Translations under genes and position numbers: made by a program
Part shown: positions 15,901-25,600 of the stretch, piece after piece
How the letters are laid out: each line of letters begins with the position of its first letter
How positions within the stretch are numbered: position 1 is the first letter of the stretch
The notes under the pieces: generated by a model
Database searches by the model: none
Seen by the model: the letters and a program-made list of their open reading frames with translations, nothing else
Told to the model about the DNA's origin: nothing
From: a virus
Virus record (IMG/VR): IMGVR_UViG_3300032236_000690
Coordinates: 1-32,715 of that record
Reading direction: 5' to 3' (one strand)
DNA length: 32,715 nucleotides

Positions 15901-16490
15901 GTTTGATTTAAATCAAGACCAGAGATTTTTAATGGAACTCTTCCAACATTTCCAAGATCTGTTGGCTTGCTCCCTACCGTTCCCGCTACCCATGTTGCAG
16001 TTGCATCTGTTGGTCCACCTGGAGTATTTGTTCCTGCGCCAGTTCCAGCAACTGTTGATCCACCATTAGCACCGCCACCAGTTTGACTTGCTTGGCTTGT
16101 TTTGCTTGTGCTTCCAGCATTAGTAACTGAAGACTGCGAAGATCCAGCACCATTTGTAGTAGTTGCCGTAATTGTTCCGCCTGGCATATTAACAACATTT
16201 GTTGTTGATGCATTTGTATATTGTTTGCGAGTTCCAGCAGTTGTACCGTTGTATGGCGTTACATAAACTAAATAATGGTAACCAGCGTTTAAACTATTTA
16301 CTGTACAAGTAACTGTACTTCCAACAGAAGAAGATGAAAATGAAAAATATTGAGATGCTGCAGTAAAACCATTGTCTGCATTTACAACGGTTACTAAATA
16401 CTTAGTGGTATTGGCTGGCTTTGCAAATGCAACAGTAATATAGTTGCTATAAGCACGTATACTAATTCCGCCAATTGCTCCTACTGCCAT
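12975..16490 (-). CDS. large minor tail/fibre protein with fibronectin type III-like domains
   Basis: A 1171-residue tail-tip or fibre protein, probably involved in host contact. Residues about 8-105 form a first FN3-like module. A Gly/Ser/Thr-rich linker follows (about 104-165), then another FN3-like module ending in ITVTAVTTDVDG and SEPSAALIV. Later modules include GYINLSWTAVSDTSLRGYRI and YKLAIATYDEFNN. Between and after them are beta-helix-like segments with repeated YFAG motifs (AYFAGTVTAG, GYFAGNVEI) and paired NYWY sequences. The C-terminus, TDGQVGDIWLEW, resembles the ends of other phage tail proteins. The ATG at 16490 has a GGGGTGAG element upstream. No enzyme motif was seen. The exact receptor or subunit role is unknown. 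Confidence 0.82.
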   Translation of the reverse strand: MAVGAIGGISIRAYSNYITVAFAKPANTTKYLVTVVNADNGFTAASQYFSFSSSSVGSTVTCTVNSLNAGYHYLVYVTPYNGTTAGTRKQYTNASTTNVVNMPGGTITATTTNGAGSSQSSVTNAGSTSKTSQASQTGGGANGGSTVAGTGAGTNTPGGPTDATATWVAGTVGSKPTDLGNVGRVPLKISGLDLNQTYSITVTAVTTDVDGNTIHSEPSAALIVNTPPTTISGSNFSNSNIGTDSQLSGGSIFAGSFPANSGLIDVVNGTTTGTGVILNQTGLAAFNQGIKEFYIDAVTGKAYFAGTVTAGTVKIGPNVDPTGTKTGIYINDQNYWYQDGTWSAKGSDIAGALTSSSYLSMPKPPGVTNLVGTWTGTDFKLTFDDDTSTAPSGYTNSYFSYFLVKLVGNSGTHTFTAPASSGLHQSFALSLAQNRAAFGVPQVAFSGSVIAVDAFGNESAEVTFAQVSYASPLTTPTVNLTATTGGYSVSYTSQSSSAFLNATVYEVESNSTTDPVAGYQVVAQSSSNPITYVTPNYNQRWVKVRLYDALGGYPTFSTPAPITPLSAVGADNVGPANVSNAGLVTTSGIDLSGGLGFNGYINLSWTAVSDTSLRGYRIRFTTDAGANPQYSYVDSPGTGTSYKLTGLAVGATYKLAIATYDEFNNTSTNYVSYSDVTIAGTPSVSNYITAGSNQFQFGSGVGGNTTNQGLYFNANNYWYVNSGTSALFKLGGSTSNYLSWDGSNFVIDGDLRARKGYFAGNVEIKSGISGGASIFSGTLNGSGNLTSAGFILNSSGLTFSNATTSGITTIDATSGTFTTKSAVIGGWQVATTANTIYKNSTAGTVTLDSDNARIDIANSSGNYHLAISSPTAGTSGTSYVAWAGAASNTAAGIEAAKFKVAQDGTLYASGAVFSGYALSSDLSAYATTSSLNAYATNVNLSNGTTTISGNNIKTGAIDLNLAVVRSSATGARIELTSAGLKNYAAGNSTPTVEINTDGSAYFRGNLTGNNITGATITGSSLQTSNTGNGYISIPGGDTINFYAPGTTQTSPGYINMTQFGGSSSLFITPPTNSGWADRPYFSTYAVSTGSFASMFSSITSVSATSSMSISSNGLFSLSATSGYILVNTSVLGMQYGSTSAAPSIGAFRNIYASGGTPAGTDGQVGDIWLEW

Positions 16491-16502
16491 TTATCTCACC
16501 CC

Positions 16503-17429
16503 CTATAGTAACTGTAGATAATATTCTACGTCTAAAGTAATTCCGTACATCTTTGCGATAGGATTATAAAGAACTGATTTACTAATTATATATTCAGTAC
16601 TTGTTAATTCTCTTGTTGTTGATGCTTTAATTGCATCAAGAGTTAATACTCCAGTGCTATCCGTTGTAATATTAATTGATTTAATAGTTGATAAATACTG
16701 TACTCCTGATGGGAATGGGGCAGACAATATGCTGTATCCAGCATTATCTGATAAAACATAATTAAATGTTAAGGTTTGATTATTTGCATCTGTCATTGTA
16801 ACTGTAGCATTTCCCGCTACCGTGTTGTAAACAAGAAGTTTAAGCGTATCAATATCACTATACCCTTGAAGACTAAATCCGTACGTATTATTATAATAAG
16901 AAGTATTTGGATAAATCTCTACGCTAAACCCACCAATTCTTGGCGACTGTGGTGCTTGTGGCATAAAGCCAGTAATTTCTACAGTTCCATTCATTGCAAC
17001 TTGATTATTAATATCAGCAACGCTTGCAACCCAATTACTTAAATCTGAAAAGTCTGTTAAAATTCTATTGTTTCTATTGGCAATATCTGTGTTTTTACTT
17101 TCTGGATACACGCCTATCTCATAAATATTTGCATACATTGTAGATGGAAGCGTTCCACGCAAAACAATTAAGTCTGGATCAGTTAATGTTTTTGATCTAA
17201 ATGTTTTTAAAGTAATAGGAACTCTTGCTGTTTCAAAGTTTAATTCAGTATCTGTTGATAATGGCGGATTAGAGATTGCACCAATTGCTAAGTCTGATGC
17301 CCATTCATTTCTGTATCCAGACAAGTACTGAAGTATAGTTTTTCTTCCGTCATCAGTAATGATATTTTCTGAACGACCTACCTCTACACCATCTTGCTTA
17401 AATACATATGTTCCTTTAAATTGTGACAT
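16503..17429 (-). CDS. minor tail protein
   Basis: A 308-residue beta-rich protein. The first 130 residues (MSQFKGTYVFKQDGVEVGRS, DDGRKTILQYLSG, YANIYEIGVYPE) look like a phage baseplate or tail-tip domain. The rest has Asn/Thr-rich strands and carbohydrate-binding-like segments. No catalytic motif is visible. Its start overlaps the upstream gene by 14 bases, and 12 bases separate its end from the next gene. Position between the hub-like and fibre genes supports a tail-tip role. The family is not recognised. Confidence 0.75.
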   Translation of the reverse strand: MSQFKGTYVFKQDGVEVGRSENIITDDGRKTILQYLSGYRNEWASDLAIGAISNPPLSTDTELNFETARVPITLKTFRSKTLTDPDLIVLRGTLPSTMYANIYEIGVYPESKNTDIANRNNRILTDFSDLSNWVASVADINNQVAMNGTVEITGFMPQAPQSPRIGGFSVEIYPNTSYYNNTYGFSLQGYSDIDTLKLLVYNTVAGNATVTMTDANNQTLTFNYVLSDNAGYSILSAPFPSGVQYLSTIKSINITTDSTGVLTLDAIKASTTRELTSTEYIISKSVLYNPIAKMYGITLDVEYYLQLL

Positions 17430-18210
17430 TCTTTGAAACCACCCCCGATACCCCTTTAGTATATTGAACTGAAAGATCTAACTTGTATGCCCCAGTAAAT
17501 GACTTTGTTGCTACTGGGCGAACAGTAATGTAATGCGTAGTTGCTTTTGGCGTTGGTACGCTATGATAAGTCTTTGAAAGTTGTCCCGCTGCCAAATTTT
17601 TACCAGTTACCGTAAGGTTGTAGCCAGTTGCATCAGAAATGTTTGGAAAACTAATCTGAATTTGAGACGATGTTGCATTAACAATAGTAATTGATTTTAC
17701 TGGATTAAACGTATTTGCTGTACTTCCAGTTCCAATTGCACCTGCGTTTTGTCCAGTTACATTTGTAATTGTATAATCATAACGAATGTTTGTACTATCG
17801 GTTACAACATCATCTACTGATGGATCAAAAGTAATTGTTATATTAACACTATTTGAACCGCTATTTGCATTAAACTCTGTACTTGAGTTATCAGAATAAT
17901 CCCAATAAAGATTTGTTGGGGCATGTAAGTTTGATACTAACTTGCCCTCGTCCGATTGACCTGGATCTGATCCCGCAATTGGTAATCCATCTGGAGTATA
18001 CTGAAGACCAACCTGTGTTTTTAAAAGATTTTTATACGCTTCTGGGCTAAGAACAATAATGTCAGCATAGTACTTTGAAGCATATGAACCTTTAAAAACA
18101 TCATTTTGTGCACGAGGGTCATCGCTTGACAAATACAAAGTCTTACGCTTTTGAACGGAAGAAGAGATATTGCTTGCTGATCTACCGCTTCTGTTTGTTT
18201 GAACTGTCAT
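17416..18210 (-). CDS. minor tail protein with FN3-like fold
   Basis: A 264-residue protein. The N-terminal 50 residues are basic and polar (NRSGRSASNISSSVQKRKTL), followed by SKYYADIIVLSPEAYKNLL, a helical segment that may dock to the tail. The rest (about 95-264) is beta-rich with SPF/Asn-Thr segments and one FN3- or Ig-like unit (IQISFPNISDATGYNLTVTG). The gene is preceded by a GGGAGGG ribosome site and its own TGTTATAAT promoter-like site. The role is inferred from position in the tail cluster. The overlap with the next gene (14 bases) supports coupled translation. Confidence 0.72.
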   Translation of the reverse strand: MTVQTNRSGRSASNISSSVQKRKTLYLSSDDPRAQNDVFKGSYASKYYADIIVLSPEAYKNLLKTQVGLQYTPDGLPIAGSDPGQSDEGKLVSNLHAPTNLYWDYSDNSSTEFNANSGSNSVNITITFDPSVDDVVTDSTNIRYDYTITNVTGQNAGAIGTGSTANTFNPVKSITIVNATSSQIQISFPNISDATGYNLTVTGKNLAAGQLSKTYHSVPTPKATTHYITVRPVATKSFTGAYKLDLSVQYTKGVSGVVSKNVTI

Positions 18211-18224
18211 TTAACCCTCCCTAT

Positions 18225-18254
18225 ATTATAACATTTAAGCATGTCTTTACGCAA
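18225..18254 (-). promoter_or_regulatory. promoter-like site before the minor tail gene at 18210
   Basis: TGTTATAAT (18225-18233) is an extended -10. A weak TTGCGT (18249-18254) lies 18 bases upstream, in the 3' end of the hub gene. It is 15 bases before ATG 18210. Confidence 0.45.
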
Positions 18255-21200
18255 TCTGATTTAGAGTCAAGATTGTTTTAAGACCTTGATCAAATACCTG
18301 TTGAATTCCCTGAACAAAATATGTTTGATTAGATATATTCTTTAATGAATAATTAATTTTAACTACATCTCCAATTTCAAACAATGGGTTTCCATATATT
18401 GAGATTTGAGTATCTCTAGAGAAACCGTCAACCGCCTTAGATATTGTATCTAAAACTCCCAGTGCTGCTTTTTTAGATTGCATCCAATTTGTTCTAATCT
18501 CTATGCTTTCTGAGGAATTTGATTGATCAAATATTTTTTCTAAAGAGTACTCGTCACTTAAGGTAATTACTTCTTTTGTATTAATTGAGAATATAACATC
18601 AACTGTATTTTTAGAATCTGGTGCTTTTTTAAGCCAAACTGCAGATGGGGTTCCATTAATAACTGCAACCTTACCCCTAAATCCAGAATGATGGACATTA
18701 GAATAATTTAATGCGTCTTCGGAAACCGATATATTGTTAAGTTGAGTTTTGTTATTAACTGGGTCAGCAAAATAATACCAGTTATAAGAAACCTTTAAGG
18801 GATAAGCATTCATTGCTGGTGCTAGACTGTACTGAACATCATATAAATTTATTCCAACAATTTGTGGTCTTACTTGAAATAGATAATTAATTTCAAATAT
18901 TTTTGAACCGCTAACAATTGTGTTTGCAAAACTTGGAAGTTCATAGTGATACTGTACTGCTGGTGTTTCAAGCCTTGATTGTGTTGCGTAAAGTTCTGTA
19001 AAAGGTATACTGCCAGTTGCTGCTCCGCTTGCAACTGCAAACATTCCAAAATTACCAGATACATCCAGATTTAATCCTGGCTTGATTCCAACAAATATTT
19101 CTTCTTTATTTATAAAGATTCTAAATGATGAACTTGAAGTTTTTACAAATCTTAAGTTAACAACTTGTCCAAATTCAGAAAATGGCGAATCTACTGGGTA
19201 TGATGTTGCATCATTAATTAATTTACTTTCAATTGAATAATACTCATGATCTAATAAGGTTCCAGAATTGTTATATACATATAGCCTATATGATGGATAA
19301 GTCTTAGATCCTTTTTTAACTGGCGTTTGCATATCTTGTCTAATCTCTACGTATGTAGGATTATTATCAATGTTCATTACAATCCCGCCACCTACACCAT
19401 CAGCAAATGCGTGACCAGAGTTAGGGCCTATGCCCATTTTTACTGAAAAAGTATTATAACCATAACTTGGTTCATTTATTGGTTTAACTATATTTTTAAC
19501 AAAACCTTGTGCACCTAAATAAACTTGATAGTCATTAACATTAATTGAACCCTGACCCACTTGTTGCATTTTTGTTAAAAAGGTAGAGTTATCTTTAACA
19601 ACCAAATGCGATCTTACTGGTGTATTGAATAACCCTCTTTCAACATTTCTAATATACCCTGTAGGTTCGTATGCTAATTTTCCACTATAACCAACTAAAG
19701 AACTGAATGCAGAAACTTCTCTTTTTAAATCTGCAGAGTTTGAAATTACAACAGTATTATTTAATGGAGTTGATGGCATTGCTAGCGGTCCAGGGACCAG
19801 GTTAAATGCATATTCTTTATCTTTAAAACTTACAATTTCACCTTCAATAATTGCATAACCATCATGATCCATGTTAAATGAATTAAAGGTTTTTGTTAAA
19901 TCCATAGGATTTATTTTAAAATAATTTTGAGAAACAGTAGTAATTGATTCATCAAGATAGTTAAATGTAGTTTGATCATCTTTATCTAATACCCATAAAG
20001 CATCGTTCTTATCAATAAGGCTAGTTGTCAAGGCTGGATAACTTAATCCATATCCCGTTCCAGAAGGATCAATTGTTTTATTAATTTGTGGAATTCTATA
20101 TTTTATTGTGGCTTTGCCCAATTTTAACTTTACAGTTTCAGTATATGTATCTTGTACAATATTGCTAGTTACTGTGAGGCCAGGGACTGTTGTAGAGTCT
20201 GCTGTTGTTGAGTCATGCAAAACCATATTTGGAGTTTTATTTGCAAGAATAGAATTTAAGTTTAAAAAGTTCATTACCCCATAGTTATCAATATAGGCAC
20301 CAATTTGATATGCTTCAAATATTTCTCTTAACACATCAAAAACTTTTTGTTGCAAGCCATTAGCATAAAAATATGATGTGTGAATTGGTTGGTTTTTATC
20401 TCTTGTAACTTCTTTTAAACTGTCATAATCGTAATCTGTAAATCCAGAAAAATCCAATAAGTTTGTAATTACTTTAAATACATCTTCAGATTGAGAAACA
20501 TAATCAGTTGGCGATGTAAGTTGAAGTTGTTTTGAGATATCATACATTGTTACTTGAGTTTTTTCAATATCTTTGCCGTCCCAAACTTCAGCGTAATAAA
20601 CACCATTAGGAACAACTTTATCTGAAGATGAGGCTCCAGATACTGCATCTCTAATTATATAATTTAAATAAAACTTAACATTTTTTTTAAACAAACCCTT
20701 TAAAGGAGAACCGCTTGCATTATTTGAAAAAAGACTTAAAACAGTATTACTTACTGTTAAAGGAACATTTGAAAGCATTAATGTAGCCATATTAGAAGAT
20801 ATTGCTGAAATAGGTAATGGGTTTTGTTTGTTATCTAATTCAGATTGTGTTTCTACGGTCATTGTAAAATAAGAAAGATCTAGTTCTAATCTTGGTGATA
20901 CTTCAATTACCTGAAATCTTGACATATCTGTTTGTGCAATATTATTGGTTGAAGTTACGCTTGAGTAATTTGAATTTATATGTGCACTTGTTTGATTAAC
21001 AACAATTTTATTAATTGGTTGAGAATTTGTTATTTGCCCGCTAAGATTAAAGGTTGGCATTACGGTCCAAGGAGAGGTGGTCCATGTGCCATCAGTTTGA
21101 CGATAAAGAATTACCACTCCATTTGAAATACTTGTGTATGGAATAGAAACTGTATTGCTATATCCTGTAACAGTATTATAAAGATGCACATCAACACTTG

Positions 21201-22113
21201 GTGTTGAGTATGATGTATTAAACTTTAAAACAATTTTATTTGTGTAAAGTTGTTGTTCATATACAGCACCTAGATTGTAGTTGCTTGTATCTGAAACAAA
21301 ATATTTATACTGAGTCCATTCTGATAAAATACCGTTTTTATAAAGGGGGTTAGACCCTGCTGCTCCTAATAATCTGGGGTTATAAACAACAGGGCTAACT
21401 GGCATCTGCATGCTCCATGTTTTAGATGCTGGGACGGTAGAACTAATTGATCTAAAATTTGATGGAAGCGGTGTTAATGCATTTCCAGACGGGACATAAC
21501 TCTCGCCTGGCCTAAAGTATGAAAACGGTGCTTTTGTTTGCCATAGGTTTCCATATTGATAATCAAACTCAGTAGTTTGATAAATTTGAATCATGTCAAT
21601 TAAAATATGACATGGTAAAACTGTTGTGTCTGCTAGGGTGTAATCTAGTGCCCATGCAAATGAAGAGTATGCTGTATCAACTGGACGTGAACTAATAAAT
21701 GTTTCAAACTTTGTCCATGTTGTATTATCAATTATGTGTGAAGAAGAATTAGATCTGTGACTATCTAGGTAAGTTAATGAAGTTAATGTAACTTGTTGAT
21801 TTTCAACAACTTTTGCATAAAATACAATTTTATAAGTATTTGTTCCAGATGGGACAGTTACTGTTGTTGCTGAAGAACCATTAATAGAACTTGCAGTAAA
21901 TTGCAAAGCATTTCCACCATTTTTGCCTAGGCCGTTGGTTGTAAATGGTGTATTTGTCCATGACCCAATTGTTGCTACAGACGATCCATCACTTGCAAAT
22001 GTGGCATATGGACTATAAAACATATTGTAGTTCCATTCAGCAGAAACGACAGGAGTCACATAATGTGATGTTCCCGTTGAGAAATATTGCTGGACTGGTG
22101 TTGTACCTAGCAT
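18247..22113 (-). CDS. large tail hub / baseplate-like minor tail protein
   Basis: A 1288-residue protein that probably caps the tail and joins the fibres. The N-terminal part (about 45-190) has carbohydrate-binding-like strands (YKIVFYAKVVENQQVTLTSL). The middle (about 400-650) resembles the phage hub (gp27/Tal-like) fold: SRFQVIEVSPRLELDLSYF, GVYYAEVWDGKD, a helical DVFKVITNLLDFSGF, and QQKVFDVLREIFEAYQIGAY. A second beta-rich, concanavalin-like part follows (about 880-1040: YLGAQGFVK, NFGMFAVASG). The end matches the hub's final strands (GDVVKINYSLKNIS, LKTILTLNQIA). No peptidase motif was seen. Its ATG overlaps the upstream stop as TAATG. Confidence 0.8.
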   Translation of the reverse strand: MLGTTPVQQYFSTGTSHYVTPVVSAEWNYNMFYSPYATFASDGSSVATIGSWTNTPFTTNGLGKNGGNALQFTASSINGSSATTVTVPSGTNTYKIVFYAKVVENQQVTLTSLTYLDSHRSNSSSHIIDNTTWTKFETFISSRPVDTAYSSFAWALDYTLADTTVLPCHILIDMIQIYQTTEFDYQYGNLWQTKAPFSYFRPGESYVPSGNALTPLPSNFRSISSTVPASKTWSMQMPVSPVVYNPRLLGAAGSNPLYKNGILSEWTQYKYFVSDTSNYNLGAVYEQQLYTNKIVLKFNTSYSTPSVDVHLYNTVTGYSNTVSIPYTSISNGVVILYRQTDGTWTTSPWTVMPTFNLSGQITNSQPINKIVVNQTSAHINSNYSSVTSTNNIAQTDMSRFQVIEVSPRLELDLSYFTMTVETQSELDNKQNPLPISAISSNMATLMLSNVPLTVSNTVLSLFSNNASGSPLKGLFKKNVKFYLNYIIRDAVSGASSSDKVVPNGVYYAEVWDGKDIEKTQVTMYDISKQLQLTSPTDYVSQSEDVFKVITNLLDFSGFTDYDYDSLKEVTRDKNQPIHTSYFYANGLQQKVFDVLREIFEAYQIGAYIDNYGVMNFLNLNSILANKTPNMVLHDSTTADSTTVPGLTVTSNIVQDTYTETVKLKLGKATIKYRIPQINKTIDPSGTGYGLSYPALTTSLIDKNDALWVLDKDDQTTFNYLDESITTVSQNYFKINPMDLTKTFNSFNMDHDGYAIIEGEIVSFKDKEYAFNLVPGPLAMPSTPLNNTVVISNSADLKREVSAFSSLVGYSGKLAYEPTGYIRNVERGLFNTPVRSHLVVKDNSTFLTKMQQVGQGSINVNDYQVYLGAQGFVKNIVKPINEPSYGYNTFSVKMGIGPNSGHAFADGVGGGIVMNIDNNPTYVEIRQDMQTPVKKGSKTYPSYRLYVYNNSGTLLDHEYYSIESKLINDATSYPVDSPFSEFGQVVNLRFVKTSSSSFRIFINKEEIFVGIKPGLNLDVSGNFGMFAVASGAATGSIPFTELYATQSRLETPAVQYHYELPSFANTIVSGSKIFEINYLFQVRPQIVGINLYDVQYSLAPAMNAYPLKVSYNWYYFADPVNNKTQLNNISVSEDALNYSNVHHSGFRGKVAVINGTPSAVWLKKAPDSKNTVDVIFSINTKEVITLSDEYSLEKIFDQSNSSESIEIRTNWMQSKKAALGVLDTISKAVDGFSRDTQISIYGNPLFEIGDVVKINYSLKNISNQTYFVQGIQQVFDQGLKTILTLNQIA

Positions 22114-22637
22114 TATACCTCCGTAAACTCTATGCTTATGTTAACTAAATCAAAGTCTTTATTTCTTTTATTTACTTCGTAATCAAAATTTGTAATATAT
22201 GTCATGTATACAGGGTTTGTTGTGCTTGTTGATGCACCCTTTGCAGAAAAATAATTAGCCTCATCATAACTTGGAGAGTTTGGGTCGTGAGTTCCATTAT
22301 ATTCTCCAGCGATAATTAACTTAACATATACTGGTGTAAATACATTAACCTCATAAAAAGACTTCATCCATGACCCGCCCTTGTTTCCATCAACGGTATC
22401 ATTTATAGTTTTTCCTCCAACTAAACGTGATGTTGAACTTGGGACTAATTGCCAAGACGTAGTTAACTTATGTTTTCTTGCAATTACGAACCTTCTAAGT
22501 GTACCATCTGCCATACGATTTGTCTTCTCAATAACTTCATATGTTACTTTAATTGGTTGACGATTATGATCGGTAAGTGAATACCAAGTTGTTTGATCTA
22601 AAGATACCTGAACTCCTGCATTAATTGAATATGTCAT
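22113..22637 (-). CDS. distal-tail-like protein
   Basis: A 174-residue protein lying right after the tape measure gene, where distal tail (Dit) proteins are normally encoded. It is beta-rich, with RRFVIARKHKLTTSWQLVPS in the middle and VYMTYITNFDYEVNKRNKDF then VNISIEFTEV at the C-terminus, the latter typical of tail-tube-like domains (edge strand ending in a hydrophobic/acidic tail). It likely forms the ring joining tube to hub. The TAATG overlaps at both ends (22637 and 22113) show strict coupling with the flanking tail genes. Placement supports the call more than sequence. Confidence 0.7.
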   Translation of the reverse strand: MTYSINAGVQVSLDQTTWYSLTDHNRQPIKVTYEVIEKTNRMADGTLRRFVIARKHKLTTSWQLVPSSTSRLVGGKTINDTVDGNKGGSWMKSFYEVNVFTPVYVKLIIAGEYNGTHDPNSPSYDEANYFSAKGASTSTTNPVYMTYITNFDYEVNKRNKDFDLVNISIEFTEV

Positions 22638-25600
22638 TAGCCACCCACCTGTGTAGTTCTTCCACTCTTAGCATTATTTGCTGCAAGTGCTTTAAGAACG
22701 CTATCTGTTAACTGCTTTTGATCAAGATTTGATCCATTAATATTAATAACAACATTGTTATTACTATTATCAATTGTACCAAATTGTGCGGTAGAGCCAT
22801 ATGCTGCAGCAGCAGGAACATCAAAGTTTTTAGGTGTTACTCCCTTAAAGCCTTTATCTGTTGCAAGTTTTGTCATTTCTTTTGTAATCTTGGTTTTATC
22901 CGCTTTTCCAGATTCAAGTTCAGCAACTTTTTGTCTTGCTGCATCAAGAATTTGTTGATCTTTAAATGAAGCAGTATCACGATTATATTGGTCCGTATTG
23001 CCTAGTGCTTGCTGTCTTAACAAGTTAGCCTTTAAGAAATCTCCAGTTGCTGTTGCTTGTTTAATTTGATTTTGCATATCTGTCATTGAGATAGCATAAT
23101 CTTGTTGTCTTTTTGCTTCAGCATTAGAGTCTTGTTGAATCTTAAGTCTTTTTTCCATTGATGCAATATAAAGATTTTCTTTTTTAATTAATCCATCATA
23201 TTGCTTATCTAATGCGGTTGGTCCAGTGCCACCGAGACCATCTGTTCCACCTACATTTGGAACCGTTGTGACAGTTGGCTTTTCAACTACTCCGCCAAGT
23301 TTGTCTAAATATTTTTGATTCTCTGGCTTTGCAAGCCATTCCATAAATGATTTTGTTTTGTCTCCAGCCTTTTGTGCTGCTGCAAATGCTTTGTCTGCTT
23401 CTTGTCTTGCAGCATTAGTTTGAGATACAGATGCTGCTCTCATAACCTTTAATGCTTGAGCCATTGGTAAATTAGCAATCTTCATCATATCAACGCCAAT
23501 TGCCTTCATAGGACCCTTGGTATCAATCATTGCTTGTGCAAGCATCTTTGTTCCACCCGCAGTATTAAACTGAGATTTTGCAAGTGCGTCGCTGACTTCT
23601 TTTACCTTCTTTAAATCAGTTCCAGTACTTAATAAAGTTTTTGCAGTGTTTTCTAATCCAGCACCAGATCCGCCTTGATATACATTAGATGCAAATTCTT
23701 TTTGACCTTGTTCTATTTGCTGATAATAAGCAGTACCTGCTCTTCCGCCATATGCAACTGCTGCATTTGCTGTACCGCCCGATTGCATTGCAGCCATTAC
23801 TCTTGGATTATATGCTTGCTGTTTTAAGAAATTTGTAACACCTTGGCCTTGTGTTCCAACATGCTCTTTTAATGTATTTGCGACTAGGCCTGAATATTGT
23901 CCTTGTCCCGCTGCAGATAATAATGTTTGCATGTCTGCTGCAACTTTTTTAGGATCTGCTCCTTGAGCAACAAGAGCACTTGCTTTTTGTTGAATAGCAT
24001 AAGCAACATCTCCGCCTTTATTCATGCCTTGTATTTTTTTATAAAATTCTTTTTCTTGATCTCCATCTTTAAGTGCATCTAATCTCTTTTTTTCTGCGTC
24101 CGCAGAAGCAACAGAAGCAGCAACTGGAGCCTTTACATTTCCAGCAGCGTTATTTAATGCTGTAATAGAAAGGGTAGCATTATCAATAGTTTCTTTATAC
24201 TTATCCAGTTCGCTTGTGCTAACCTTGAATACAGATTCTGCTTGAGCCTTATGTTCTTTTTCTGCAGCAATTAAATGACCAATCCCAGAAGTTACCAATC
24301 CCAATGCAGCACCCGCTGCTGCTCCCCAAGGTCCGAACATAGATCCCATAGAAGCCATAGATGTTGCTGACTGAACAGCATCTTTAATGCCCCCTGCTGG
24401 AAGAGCATTTTCTGCCATGCTTAGCCCCATAAGTGCTGAAGAACCTAATGCTCTTTTTCCAATACTTACCTGCTTCTTTTGAAGTTTAGTTTGTTCTTCT
24501 TCCGTTGCCTGAAGCAATTTTCCTTCAGACTCTTTTATGCCCTTAATCTTTCCATCAGCCCTATCCTTGGCAAGTTGTTCTTCAACCTTAGATGGACTTG
24601 CTGTGCCATAGATTTCTTTAATTGCAGCATCATCAATTTCTTTTCTCTTTTTTGCATGTGCTTTTGCTGCTGCAACATCAGCAGGATTGAGATTATCAAC
24701 CTTAAGATTTTCTGTTAATGGCAAGGTGCCCGAAACTCTTGCACCAGTTACTTTTTCTGCAACTCTTGACCATTGCGATGTGCCTTTAGGTAACTTTATT
24801 TCACCCTTTTCAACCTTTGAATTAAGATCTTTTAACGCTTCATGATAAAGATTTGTTTCAAGTTTTGTAATAGGCTGTTGTCCACCTACCAACCTTGCTT
24901 TTGCTGCTTTAACTTCTTCTTCCGCAAAGCCTTTATCCATTAAAGTTTTTCCTGCTGTATCTACAGAAGAAGAGAACGCTGATTTTGTAGATGCACCTCT
25001 TCTTGCTCCAGTCAAAAATTCTAAAGCATTGTTTTCTACTGCTGATGATCCTCTAATATTTGCAAGATTTTTCCAATCTTTTGGGGCACCCGTTGCACCT
25101 GGAACTACGTGTGCAAGATCATTTTGAAGCATTGATCTAATTTGTTTAAATGTTGCTCCAACTCCTTGTGCTGCTTCAACAATAATTTTTTCTTGTGTTT
25201 CAAGAGATCCAGATTGAATAATTGATGCTGTTCCAAAACTTCCAAGTGCTGTTGGTCTGCTATATCCACCTGATGTTCCTGTTGCAAAATGTGGAATATT
25301 ATTTCCAAGCAAAGCACTAATAATAGATGGGTTTGCTGCAGTTGCAGATTTAGGTATAACTGCTTCTCCTGGCATAAGCATTGCTGGATAAGAATCTGAG
25401 TTTCCAGATCCTGGGATAATTCCTCCACCTGCAAGTTTAGGTGCTTTAAATGGAATTGTTCTTAATGCTGCTGGTACGCCAACTTCTGCAGCCATTGTAG
25501 CAATAGATGTTGCTGACGCTACCTTTTCTGCAAATGAAGATGTTGCTGCTTGATTCATTGATGCAACCATTCCATCTAACGTAATGGTTAAATCTTTAAT

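Noticed and set aside
22111-22118. TATAAT near the hub gene start as a promoter
   Set aside because: The sequence is GGAGGTATAATG, so the TATAAT is the ribosome site plus the start codon, without TG or a -35.
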